A DNA stretch of 64,000 bases from Natronincola ferrireducens. GTDB lineage: Bacteria; Bacillota; Clostridia; Peptostreptococcales; Natronincolaceae. Shown here one piece after another: positions 33,391 through 41,533 of this stretch; positions within the stretch are counted from its first letter, which is position 1, and each line of letters begins with the position of its first letter. The stretch spans positions 33,585 through 97,584 of the forward strand of contig NZ_FNFP01000007.1 of the NCBI RefSeq assembly GCF_900100845.1, written 5' to 3'. The notes under the pieces were generated by a model. That model did not search any database. It had not been told where the DNA came from and saw only the letters and a program-made list of their open reading frames with translations. The position numbers and the translations under genes are program-made.

Positions 33391-34980
33391 ATGAGCCAAT
33401 TAGGTTCAGATAATTACCAAAGAGAAAACTATCATGTAGGAATTTACTGTAGATTAAGTCATGAAGATGGGGAAACGGGAGAGTCCAACTCCATAGGAAA
33501 CCAAAAAGCGATGTTGACCAAGTATGTCATGGATAAGGGCTGGAGCATTGCAGATATCTATATTGATGATGGTTATACAGGCGTATCCTTTGAAAGACCT
33601 GGGTTTATGAGGCTGCTGCAGGATATCAAGGCAAAGAAGATATCCATGGTGATAACAAAGGATATGAGCCGTCTAGGAAGGGACTACATCCAAGTAGGAC
33701 ACTATATTGAGAAGTTCTTTCCAGAAAATCGTGTGCGATTTATAGCCGTCAATGACAATATTGATACGGGAAACCTTGAAGGAAACGACATGACACCCTT
33801 CAAAGCCGTTATCAATGACATGTATTGCAAGGACATCAGCAAAAAAGTACGAAGTGTCTTTAATCATAAGAGGCATGAAGGAAAATTTATTGGCGCCTTT
33901 GCTCCTTACGGTTATGAAAAGGACCCAAAGGACAACAGTCACCTCATTATCGACAAAGAAATTGCTCCTACTGTAAGAAGAATGTTTCAACTGTATATTT
34001 CAGGATATGGGTTTACAGCCATTGCTAAGAAGCTAAACGAAGAAGGGATACCATCTCCTGCCTACTACAAAAACAGAAAGTACGAGACTTTTAATGTAGG
34101 GAAGGCAAGGGTGCCTAAGTGGAGCCATAGCTCTGTAAAGGCTATCTTGAAGAATCCAGTTTATACGGGTGTTATGGCACAAAATAAGTCTAGGAAGATA
34201 AACTACAAGTCCCGAAAGACTGAAAATCTACAGGAAAAAGACTGGATTGTAGTAGAAGGAACCCATGAAGCCATTATCTCACCTGAGGATTTCAAAAAGG
34301 TAAAAACCTTGATGAAGCATAAGAATAATGACTTTTCAGGAGCAAAAAAAGCTGTAAAGCTTTTTAGTGGATTCGCCTTCTGTGGAGATTGTGGAGAGTA
34401 TATGACCTATACGAAAGCCCCCAGTGGCAATTATTTCTTAATCTGCTCTGGTTATAAACGGTTTGGGAAAAGTCATTGTACTAGGCATTCTATCCTAGAA
34501 GAAAAGCTGGAAGAGATGATATTGAAGGACTTTAGAAAACTGGTCCGTAAATTCGCCGATAGGGAAAGGCTAAAGAAAAAAGCAGAACAAGTTGTTAACA
34601 AAAGAAAGACCTCCAAAAACATGTATGAAGACGAACTAACCTCAGTAGACAAACGATTAGGAGACATTCAAGTAATGCTGAAGTCTCTCTATGAGGATAA
34701 GGTCAAAGGGGTTATCGATGAGGAACAGTTCCTTGAATTCTACAATGCCTTCAACAAGGAAAAGGTTGGTTTAAATAATCGCTATGACGAACTGAAAAAA
34801 TTCCTGAATATCACAGAGAAGCAGGAGGATAAACAGAAAAAGGTTGAGCAGCTGGTGGATGATACATTAAACTTAAAGAAGCTGAACCGTTTAATCCTAG
34901 CTGAGATGATAGAGAAGGTCGAGGTATTGGAATTTGAGGACATTAAGATAAATTACAAGATAAAAAACCCCTGCCAGTAG
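33391..34980 (+). CDS. Large serine recombinase (site-specific integrase/excisionase)
   Basis: A 529-residue protein. Resolvase catalytic domain at about 14-160 with the active Ser in YCRLSHEDGE and the arginine motifs MVITKDMSRLGRD; Recombinase domain at about 185-290 (GYEKDPKD ... FTAIAKKLNEEGIPSP); zinc ribbon near 330-375 (CGDCGEYM ... CSGYKRFGKSHC); then a long coiled coil and a C-terminal tail. This is the large-serine-integrase layout used for phage integration and for developmentally excised elements. ATG 33391 has GAAGGAGG upstream; an in-frame ATG at 33358 lacks one. The gene ends 20 bases before attR, so it belongs to this element. Confidence 0.93.
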   Translation: MSQLGSDNYQRENYHVGIYCRLSHEDGETGESNSIGNQKAMLTKYVMDKGWSIADIYIDDGYTGVSFERPGFMRLLQDIKAKKISMVITKDMSRLGRDYIQVGHYIEKFFPENRVRFIAVNDNIDTGNLEGNDMTPFKAVINDMYCKDISKKVRSVFNHKRHEGKFIGAFAPYGYEKDPKDNSHLIIDKEIAPTVRRMFQLYISGYGFTAIAKKLNEEGIPSPAYYKNRKYETFNVGKARVPKWSHSSVKAILKNPVYTGVMAQNKSRKINYKSRKTENLQEKDWIVVEGTHEAIISPEDFKKVKTLMKHKNNDFSGAKKAVKLFSGFAFCGDCGEYMTYTKAPSGNYFLICSGYKRFGKSHCTRHSILEEKLEEMILKDFRKLVRKFADRERLKKKAEQVVNKRKTSKNMYEDELTSVDKRLGDIQVMLKSLYEDKVKGVIDEEQFLEFYNAFNKEKVGLNNRYDELKKFLNITEKQEDKQKKVEQLVDDTLNLKKLNRLILAEMIEKVEVLEFEDIKINYKIKNPCQ

Positions 34981-35008
34981 TGTTCTTACTGACATATAAC
35001 CTGGGGTA
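34980..35008. repeat. attR region of the serine-recombinase element
   Basis: Core CCTGGGGTA (35000-35008) is identical to attL. The inner arm GTGTTCTTA (34980-34988) is the reverse complement of TAAGAACAC at the left end, 11 bases from the core here and 8 bases there. Such inner arms would be the element-derived half-sites (attP halves). Confidence 0.8.
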
Positions 35009-35391
35009 GATACGGAATACATGGCACCAACAAACCCAATAGTATCGGCTACAATGCTTCGGCTGGATGTATCCGTATGAACAATAGAGATGTAGAGGAT
35101 CTATATAAGTATGTTAAGGAGGGCACACCCGTTGCCATTGTCAATGGTCTCCATGGCCCCTTTGGTTATGGTCTTAAACCCATAAAACCAGGGGATTTTG
35201 GAGCAGATGTGATGGAAATCCAAAGAAGACTTCGAGCGAGAGGTTATTATAATTTTGATTACCTAGATGGTAAATATGGGCCCATGATGGAGCAGGCAGT
35301 GTATAATTTTCAAAAGGATCATGACATTCCGAAGAATCCCCAAATAGAGTGGGAAACCTATGAAGCACTGGGAGTTATTTTGATGGAATAA
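35008..35391 (+). pseudogene. L,D-transpeptidase, C-terminal half with catalytic motif and peptidoglycan-binding domain
   Basis: Starting at the att core the frame reads [14 protein letters not shown] then [17 protein letters not shown], the catalytic cysteine motif of YkuD domains, and continues into a peptidoglycan-binding-1 domain ([39 protein letters not shown]). There is no start codon with a ribosome site here, so it cannot be expressed properly unless the element is excised. It matches the N-terminal half at 24720 in frame. Confidence 0.92.
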
Positions 35392-35397
35392 AACAAT

Positions 35398-35481
35398 AGT
35401 AAAGCCGACAAGGAGTATGAGTTTCCAACCCAGATGTTTGTGAAGAAGGGGATACCACCGACCATTAATTTAGGTGGATAA
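35398..35481 (+). pseudogene. Remnant of a cupredoxin-like exported protein
   Basis: A short open stretch after the transpeptidase stop encodes EYEFPTQMFVKKGIPPTINL, like the first strands of cupredoxin-type domains that bind copper or replace it, followed by a stop. No start and no metal ligands remain. Probably gene debris next to the integration locus. Confidence 0.35.
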
Positions 35482-35590
35482 AAGATGACCCATGTTCTCT
35501 GAGTAGGTATTGTATATTAAATTTACTTAGAAGTATAGTTACAGGGAAAAATAAAATTAACTACTTTTCAGACATAACTATATTATGGAG

Positions 35591-35628
35591 GACCTATGCC
35601 AAATCATTGGAGATAGGTCTTTTTTTTA
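35591..35628 (+). terminator. Intrinsic terminator after the transpeptidase locus
   Basis: Stem GACCTAT/ATAGGTC (35591-35597 and 35613-35619) followed by a run of nine T. It would end the restored transpeptidase transcript. Confidence 0.8.
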
Positions 35629-35709
35629 TTTAGACAAACATCATTTCCCTGCTTTTTCATACTATGATATATAATACAAATTTTGAAGTAGTAGAGGGAG
35701 ATGGAAATC

Positions 35710-37551
35710 GTGTGTGGAATTATTGGTTGGGTTAATCTAGAAGAAAGCATTCTAGAAAAAAAGCATATGATGGAGACTATGACAGAAAAATTAAGCAAAA
35801 GAGGCCCTGATGATATGGGTATATACGGAAATAACAATGTGCTCTTTGGTCATAGACGGCTTGTTGTGGTGGATCCTCAAGGGGGTCGACAGCCTATGAC
35901 GAGACAGCTGGAGGATAAAAGATACACCATCATTTATAATGGGGAGCTATACAACACTGAGGAATTAAGGAAAGAACTATTGGAAGTAGGACATCACTTT
36001 CACTCTTATTCTGATACGGAGGTTTTGCTAACATCCTATATAGAGTGGGGAATAGATTGTGTGGAGAAATTTAACGGGATTTATGCCTTTGGCATATGGG
36101 ATGATTACAAGCAATCTCTATTTATGGCACGGGATCCCCTAGGAGTAAAACCTTTATTTTACACTAGAGTAGGCAATCACTTAATGTTTGCTTCTGAAAT
36201 TAAGGCACTATTAGCCCATCCTCTTGTGAACCCTATAGTTGGAGAAGAAGGAATTGCAGAAATATTTGGTTTAGGACCTGCTCGATCCTTAGGCCATGGA
36301 ATTTTTCAAAACATCCACGAAGTTCCTCCAGCCCATTGGCTTTATTACAACAAAGAAGGTTGCAAATTAAAAAGATACTGGCAGTTAGTCAGTAAAGAAC
36401 ATAGGGAAGATTTTAATACAACTGTGGAACATGTAAGAAGTCTATTAATCGATGCCATAGAAAGACAGCTGGTTTCAGATGTTCCAGTCTGTACCTTCTT
36501 ATCTGGAGGTGTAGATTCCAGTGCGATAACTGCCATAACCGCCAATGCCTTTAAAAGAGATGGCAGGGGTCAGCTAAATACCTATTCTATTGACTATGTA
36601 GATAATCAGGTGTATTTTAAAGCCGATGAATTTCAACCTAATGCTGATGGGTACTATATACAAATTATGAAAAATTTTGTAGGCTCCAATCATCACAATA
36701 TTATCATTGATACACCTCAATTAGCAGCAGCCCTTGAGGATGCTGTTAAAGCCAGCGATCTCCCGGGGATGGCGGATGTAGACTCCTCCTTATACCTTTT
36801 CTGCAAAGAAGTTCGGAAAAATGCTACAGTTGCCCTATCTGGTGAATGTGCCGATGAAATATTCGGAGGATATCCATGGTTTACAAGGAAGGAGGATATA
36901 GCCTCTAATACTTTCCCTTGGGCAAAGTCCATGACTGAAAGAAGGAATATACTGTCAAAAAACTTTAAGAATATAGCTATAGAGGATTATGTGACAAGTA
37001 AATATGAGGAAACTATAAAGGAAGTCCCTAGGCTTGAAGGAGAATCTCCGGCAGACCATAGAATGAGGGAGTTATTTTATCTAAATCTAAAGTGGTTTAT
37101 GGTTACTCTATTAAATAGGAAAGATAGGATGAGTATGGCAAGCAACCTTGAGGTAAGGGTTCCTTTTGCTGATTATAGGATTGTGGAATATTTATGGAAT
37201 GTTCCATGGGAGATGAAATATTATCAAAACAAAGAAAAGGGATTATTGAGAAAAGCCCTCCAGGACATCCTGCCAAAAGAGGTGCTGGAGAGAAAGAAAA
37301 GTCCATACCCCAAAACCCATCATCCAGCCTACCGGAGGATGGTGCAACAGATAATGAAGGAAATATTGCAAAACCCAACTTCTCCTCTATTAGAGTTGAT
37401 TGATGTTACAACAGCTATGGAACTAGTGGAGACGGGGGGAGATTCCTTGAAAAAACCTTGGTTTGGTCAGCTAATGACGGGACCTCAGCTGTTGGCCTAT
37501 TTGATACAAATCAATACTTGGATGAAGGAATATCATGTAACAGTTAAATAA
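35710..37551 (+). CDS. asnB: Asparagine synthetase (glutamine-hydrolysing)
   Basis: A 613-residue enzyme converting aspartate and glutamine to asparagine with ATP. The N-terminal Ntn glutaminase domain needs a Cys right after the initiator Met, so I choose GTG 35710 (product Met-Cys-Gly-Ile-Ile-Gly) instead of an ATG nine bases earlier; GGGAG lies upstream. Other glutaminase residues are visible (RGPDDMG, FGHRRL, YNGELYN). The synthetase domain has the ATP-pyrophosphatase loop FLSGGVDSS (about residue 255) and SGECADEIFGGY. It is monocistronic between two hairpins. Confidence 0.94.
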   Translation: MCGIIGWVNLEESILEKKHMMETMTEKLSKRGPDDMGIYGNNNVLFGHRRLVVVDPQGGRQPMTRQLEDKRYTIIYNGELYNTEELRKELLEVGHHFHSYSDTEVLLTSYIEWGIDCVEKFNGIYAFGIWDDYKQSLFMARDPLGVKPLFYTRVGNHLMFASEIKALLAHPLVNPIVGEEGIAEIFGLGPARSLGHGIFQNIHEVPPAHWLYYNKEGCKLKRYWQLVSKEHREDFNTTVEHVRSLLIDAIERQLVSDVPVCTFLSGGVDSSAITAITANAFKRDGRGQLNTYSIDYVDNQVYFKADEFQPNADGYYIQIMKNFVGSNHHNIIIDTPQLAAALEDAVKASDLPGMADVDSSLYLFCKEVRKNATVALSGECADEIFGGYPWFTRKEDIASNTFPWAKSMTERRNILSKNFKNIAIEDYVTSKYEETIKEVPRLEGESPADHRMRELFYLNLKWFMVTLLNRKDRMSMASNLEVRVPFADYRIVEYLWNVPWEMKYYQNKEKGLLRKALQDILPKEVLERKKSPYPKTHHPAYRRMVQQIMKEILQNPTSPLLELIDVTTAMELVETGGDSLKKPWFGQLMTGPQLLAYLIQINTWMKEYHVTVK

Positions 37552-37567
37552 ATATTTTTGAAATGTG

Positions 37568-37620
37568 AGTTAAATCAAAGAAATTCCCTCCAGTCTGTTA
37601 TAAGATGTAGTTAAATCAAG
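37568..37620 (+). repeat. Direct repeat AGTTAAATCAA upstream of ric
   Basis: AGTTAAATCAA occurs at 37568-37578 and 37609-37619, exactly 41 bases apart (about four helical turns), just before the ric start. It may be a double operator for a regulator of nitrosative or oxidative stress. No known box fits exactly. Confidence 0.4.
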
Positions 37621-37649
37621 GACATATTAAATAGATTGGAGTGAAGATT

Positions 37650-38369
37650 ATGAAATATATGATTGGGAGTTCAGAAAAGGTAGGTGACATTGTAACAAAT
37701 CTACCTAAAGCAGCAGGGATTTTTAAATCCTACGGTATTGATTTTTGTTGTGGTGGAGATAGAAGACTCCTGGATGTTTTGAAGGAACAGGGGTTAAATG
37801 AGGCAAAAATATTAGAAAGTCTAAACAAGGCCTATGAAGCTTCTCAAAACGTAAAAAATGATAAACTAGATTGGCAACAGGCACCCTATGGACAATTCAT
37901 TGATTATATCATTGAAACCCATCACCTATATCTACAAAATGAACTGCCTAAGCTAAGTCAATTAGCTACAAAAATTTTGAGGGTTCATGGTATTGACCAT
38001 GGGGAAATGTTATCCCAGGTCCATAAGCTGCTTCATAGCCTAAAGATGGAGCTGGAGCAACACTTAATTAAGGAAGAAGAGGTGCTATTTCCTTTAATTA
38101 GAGACTATGAAAAAAATCCTTCACAAAAACTACTAGACCAAATAGCGTCAGTTAATAGGGAGCTAGAGGATGAACATGATGGGGCAGGGGACTTATTGAA
38201 AAAGCTTCGTCAGGTTACAAATGGATATCAGACACCTGCTTATGGAAGTTGTGCCAGCTTTGAGTTAACCTTTAAGGGATTAGAAGCTTTAGAATGGGAT
38301 ATTTTCCAGCACGTTCATTTAGAAAACAATATACTTTTTCCCCGTTTAGAGGCAGAAGGCAACAAGTAA
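37650..38369 (+). CDS. ric: Iron-sulfur cluster repair di-iron protein (Ric/ScdA/YtfE)
   Basis: A 239-residue cytoplasmic protein that repairs iron-sulfur clusters damaged by nitric oxide or peroxide. The N-terminal ScdA domain (about 1-60) has the GIDFCCGGDRRLLDVL motif, and the C-terminal hemerythrin-like domain (about 75-238) shows spaced His and Glu ligands (ETHHLYLQNELPKL, HLIKEEEVLFPL, DEHDGAG, HVHLENNILFPR). ATG 37650 has GGAG 8 bases upstream; a GTG nine bases earlier overlaps that site. Confidence 0.9.
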   Translation: MKYMIGSSEKVGDIVTNLPKAAGIFKSYGIDFCCGGDRRLLDVLKEQGLNEAKILESLNKAYEASQNVKNDKLDWQQAPYGQFIDYIIETHHLYLQNELPKLSQLATKILRVHGIDHGEMLSQVHKLLHSLKMELEQHLIKEEEVLFPLIRDYEKNPSQKLLDQIASVNRELEDEHDGAGDLLKKLRQVTNGYQTPAYGSCASFELTFKGLEALEWDIFQHVHLENNILFPRLEAEGNK

Positions 38370-38374
38370 GAAAA

Positions 38375-38401
38375 AACCCAGCAGGAGTAACCTGTTGGGT
38401 T
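38375..38401. terminator. Bidirectional terminator between ric and uppP
   Basis: AACCCAGCAGG/CCTGTTGGGTT (11 bases, one wobble) with T and A runs on the two sides, between convergent genes. Confidence 0.8.
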
Positions 38402-38406
38402 TTGAC

Positions 38407-39237
38407 TTATGAAAGAAAATATAAAACAACGAGAACACTTCCTATGGTCCAGGTGTAGAAGGAGAAGTAATAGAGCTTCTCTTGTTTTATAAAGTTAATC
38501 AAGGTTCTGATGGCAAATACACCAGATAAAAAGGCTGCCAGAATACCTGCTAAAATAATGGTAAAGGATATATCGCCAGTTCCCATAGTTAAAGCATCCT
38601 TTGTTTCCAGTATGGTAGCCCCTAAAATAGAAGGAATAGCGATAAGAAAAGAAAACTTTGTAGCCAATTCCTTATTAAACCCTCTAAATAAAGACCCTAC
38701 AATAGTAGCACCAGAACGAGAAATCCCTGGGGTGATGGCTAAACCTTGAAAAATCCCTACAATAAGAGCATCCCAACCCTTCATATGATGAATATTTCTT
38801 TTACCACTATGGATTTTTTCAGCTGTCCATAGGAGGGTTCCAGTAATAATAAGGGCAAAACCAATGATCAATTGGGAGGTAAAAAAGCTTTCAAAGATAT
38901 CTCCCAAAAATATTCCCATCAAACCAGTGGGAATGGTGGCGATGATGATATAGATCCCCAGTTTTCTATGTTCATTATTCATGTTAAAGCCTCTACCCTT
39001 TAATACGTCAAAAAACATAAGGACAAATTCCTTGCAAATCAACAAAATATCCTTTGTATAAATGAAGAAGATAGAAATTAGCGTTCCAAAATGCAGCATA
39101 ACAGCTAAAAACAGCATTCTATCCTCAGGAACATTTAATAGTCCTTGGGCTACAGCTAAATGTCCAGAGCTACTAACCGGCAAAAATTCAGTTAAGCCTT
39201 GAACAATTCCTAGTATAATGGCTTTGAAAATTGTCAA
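38407..39237 (-). CDS. uppP: Undecaprenyl-diphosphatase UppP/BacA
   Basis: A 276-residue membrane enzyme that dephosphorylates undecaprenyl pyrophosphate, recycling the lipid carrier for peptidoglycan. Signatures: GLTEFLPVSSSGHLAVAQG near residue 15-33 and GISRSGATIVGSLFRG near 167, with seven to eight membrane helices. The start is TTG with GGGAGGTG upstream. It often gives some bacitracin tolerance. Confidence 0.93.
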   Translation of the reverse strand: MTIFKAIILGIVQGLTEFLPVSSSGHLAVAQGLLNVPEDRMLFLAVMLHFGTLISIFFIYTKDILLICKEFVLMFFDVLKGRGFNMNNEHRKLGIYIIIATIPTGLMGIFLGDIFESFFTSQLIIGFALIITGTLLWTAEKIHSGKRNIHHMKGWDALIVGIFQGLAITPGISRSGATIVGSLFRGFNKELATKFSFLIAIPSILGATILETKDALTMGTGDISFTIILAGILAAFLSGVFAIRTLINFIKQEKLYYFSFYTWTIGSVLVVLYFLS

Positions 39238-39423
39238 TAAAAAAACACCTCCCGAAAAATTTTATTCAATAAAATAAATTATAACACAGTTTCAATAAAA
39301 AATTATGTAAAAAATTTTGTGAAATAGGTAAAATGTGAAATTGTCATTGAAGGAGGAGAGGATATTGTGTAGACTTATAGATAAGACAAAGTGCTAAAAA
39401 TCCAGATTAGAGGAAGGGTTATT

Positions 39424-41286
39424 ATGTTTAAAAACAATGACTTCATTCAACAATTTACCAATATGATGTCGGAGGGCTTTATCTTCATTGATGACAATGG
39501 GAAAATACAGATTTATAATACAAAGGCTAAAGAGATATTTGGTATTATAGGCCATGAAGGAAGCGGTCATGAAGCTGGGAAGATAGAAAAAGGTGACATT
39601 GTCATCATAGGAGATAATTGTCTAGGTCGGGATGATGGAAATCTTTCTCCAGAAGGGTTAAAATTGTTAGGCATTCAGGATAAAAGTATAGAAATCGGCG
39701 ATGCTCTTGTAGCCATTGGAGTAATGGATGAACCTGATATCACTCCTATTTATCGATATAGCAGACAATCCAAGCCCCTAGATAAGTTAGAATTAATGGT
39801 AACCTTTCTTGACGAAAACATTCATGTAGTAATAGATGACATAGAAAAACATATAAAGATACAGGTAAACCATCAAAGCTTTACCCTTCCTTTTATCAAT
39901 GCTATTGGCCATATGGTTGTGTTAGATAGACACACAAAAGCTATAAAGTTTTATCAGACTAAAGGATATACGGCTAGGGGGGAAGGTCTTTATAATTTAC
40001 TCCTTGGTAAGCCCTACAGAGGCAAAGGTCAGGATGCCGATGCCTTTGATGTTATTGGAAAAGATATATTTGAAATCCACTGTGATAGTGAAACCATAAA
40101 AGAATTTTATGAAGTAGCTAAGGGTAAAAATCTTACCTATAAAGAAAAGTTTACAGAAATCAACGGGAGATCCACCATGTGTACCCTAGAGCCTGTAAAT
40201 TATAATAATGAACGGGTAGGTGCGGTATTAAAGGTGGAGGATATTTCTGAGATTAAGAAGGTGATAAGAGAGAGGGACGAAGCCCTTTTCCACCTAGAGA
40301 GGATGGAGGAAAGGCTACAAGAAAAAGAAGGAGTTGGGGGATTTTTCTCTAAAATCATTGGTGAAAGTCAGGAAATCCAGCATGTAAAACAACTGGCCTA
40401 TAAAGCAGCTCAATCCAACTCTACTGTTTTGATTTTAGGAGAAAGTGGAACAGGTAAGAGCATATTGGCAAAGGCCATCCATAAAAGCAGTAAATATAAG
40501 GAAGCTCCCTTTATCCATGTAAATTGTGGCAGTATCCCAGAAAACCTCTTGGAAAGCGAATTACTTGGTTATGAAGGAGGGGCCTTTACTGGAGCAAGAA
40601 AAGAAGGGAAAATCGGAATGTTTCAGATGGCCCATGGTGGGACGATTTTTCTTGACGAAATTGGAGAAATACCTTTACCCCTTCAGGTAAAGCTCCTCCA
40701 GGTGATACAGACCAGAAGTTTTTATAGGATAGGGGGTAGCAAAAAAAATCATGTAGATGTTAGGATTATAGCAGCCACCAATAAAAACCTAGAGGAGGAA
40801 ATATTAAAGGGGAGCTTTAGAGAGGACTTATACTATAGAATCAATGTATTTCCTATATGGATTCCCCCCCTAAGGGATAGAAAGCAGGACATTTATTCTC
40901 TGGTTTACACCATTCTCCCCAAAATATGTGAAAGGATAGGATGTCAGCCTAAACACATATCAGGAGAAGCCCTCCATAAGCTTTTAGCCTATGATTGGCC
41001 TGGAAATGTTAGGGAATTAGAAAACATAGTGGAACGGGCTGTTAATCTAACAGATGGCAACACCATTTTATCCAAAGATTTAATATTAGGTAACTACCGT
41101 CATCTGCAGGATAATATAGAGATACAAGAGATTCAATCCCTAAAAGATACAATGGAACATGAAGAAAGAAAAGCGATTGAAGAAGCTTTAAGGTTTTTTG
41201 GGGGAAGTAGGGTACAGGCCATGAAAGCTTTAAAAATTGGAAAAACCAGTTTTTATGAAAAACTTAAAAAGTATGGGATAGAATAG
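39424..41286 (+). CDS. Sigma-54-dependent transcriptional activator with PAS sensor
   Basis: A 620-residue enhancer-binding protein. An N-terminal PAS-like domain (FTNMMSEGFIFIDDNGKIQI), a middle region and a second PAS (about 210-290) are followed by a short coiled coil and the AAA+ domain (about 315-545) with Walker A GESGTGKS, the sigma-54 contact loop GAFTGA, and Walker B TIFLDEIGE. A Fis-type helix-turn-helix ends the protein (GGSRVQAMKALKIGKTSFY). It probably senses a small metabolite and activates the operon that begins at 41534, whose promoter is of the -24/-12 type. ATG 39424 has GAGGAAGGG upstream. Confidence 0.92.
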   Translation: MFKNNDFIQQFTNMMSEGFIFIDDNGKIQIYNTKAKEIFGIIGHEGSGHEAGKIEKGDIVIIGDNCLGRDDGNLSPEGLKLLGIQDKSIEIGDALVAIGVMDEPDITPIYRYSRQSKPLDKLELMVTFLDENIHVVIDDIEKHIKIQVNHQSFTLPFINAIGHMVVLDRHTKAIKFYQTKGYTARGEGLYNLLLGKPYRGKGQDADAFDVIGKDIFEIHCDSETIKEFYEVAKGKNLTYKEKFTEINGRSTMCTLEPVNYNNERVGAVLKVEDISEIKKVIRERDEALFHLERMEERLQEKEGVGGFFSKIIGESQEIQHVKQLAYKAAQSNSTVLILGESGTGKSILAKAIHKSSKYKEAPFIHVNCGSIPENLLESELLGYEGGAFTGARKEGKIGMFQMAHGGTIFLDEIGEIPLPLQVKLLQVIQTRSFYRIGGSKKNHVDVRIIAATNKNLEEEILKGSFREDLYYRINVFPIWIPPLRDRKQDIYSLVYTILPKICERIGCQPKHISGEALHKLLAYDWPGNVRELENIVERAVNLTDGNTILSKDLILGNYRHLQDNIEIQEIQSLKDTMEHEERKAIEEALRFFGGSRVQAMKALKIGKTSFYEKLKKYGIE

Positions 41287-41332
41287 TTCGCATAAACGGA
41301 ATGTGTTCTGATTATTGAACTATTCTTTTTTT
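41281..41332 (+). terminator. Terminator overlapping the activator stop codon
   Basis: GAATAGTTC (41281-41289) pairs with GAACTATTC (41317-41325), followed by seven T. The long 27-base loop contains GTTCTGATTATTGAAC (41305-41320), which also resembles the palindrome at 41386, so this site may double as an activator-binding site. Confidence 0.6.
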
Positions 41333-41385
41333 ATTTGAAAAATAGCATGTTCTAGGGAAAAATTCTATAGCATGGGATTTTCCTA

Positions 41386-41403
41386 AGTTCACAAAACTGA
41401 ACT
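41386..41403. promoter_or_regulatory. Palindrome, probable binding site of the sigma-54 activator
   Basis: Perfect palindrome AGTTCACAAAACTGAACT, GTTC-N8-GAAC. It lies about 80 bases before the -24 element, the usual place of enhancer sites. The same GTTC-N8-GAAC spacing occurs at 41305-41320. Confidence 0.6.
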
Positions 41404-41468
41404 CACTAAGAAGTTGGGATAGATTCAAAACCTTTCCAATTATTGAAAAGGATAAAATCGTGCCAAAG

Positions 41469-41484
41469 TGGTACAATTATTGCA
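41469..41484 (+). promoter_or_regulatory. Sigma-54 (-24/-12) promoter
   Basis: TGGTACAATTATTGCA: GG at 41470-41471 and GC at 41482-41483 with exactly 10 bases between, as the sigma-54 consensus TGGCAC-N5-TTGCA demands (one mismatch in the -24 block). It is 50 bases before the decarboxylase ATG. Confidence 0.82.
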
Positions 41485-41533
41485 TATAATAATTAGTATA
41501 AATAATTAATGCTTAGGGGAGATGTAGATAATT

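Larger units (their letters stand above)
25099..35008 (+). mobile_element. 9.9-kb integrated element with large serine recombinase, inserted in an L,D-transpeptidase gene
   Basis: The element lies between two copies of CCTGGGGTA 9901 bases apart. Joining the outer sides gives one open frame across the junction ([10 protein letters not shown]), so excision would restore a complete transpeptidase of about 256 residues. The large serine recombinase gene is the last gene inside the right end, the usual place for such integrases. Cargo: IS66 remnant, WG-repeat protein, secreted protein, truncated LytTR regulator with IS remnant, MazG-like enzyme, SUKH-like protein, acetyltransferase and several small membrane proteins. 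There are no phage structural or conjugation genes. Confidence 0.88.

Noticed and set aside
25099..35008. The inserted element as a prophage or integrative conjugative element
   Set aside because: No capsid, tail, portal, terminase, relaxase or type IV secretion genes are present; only the recombinase is typical of such elements.
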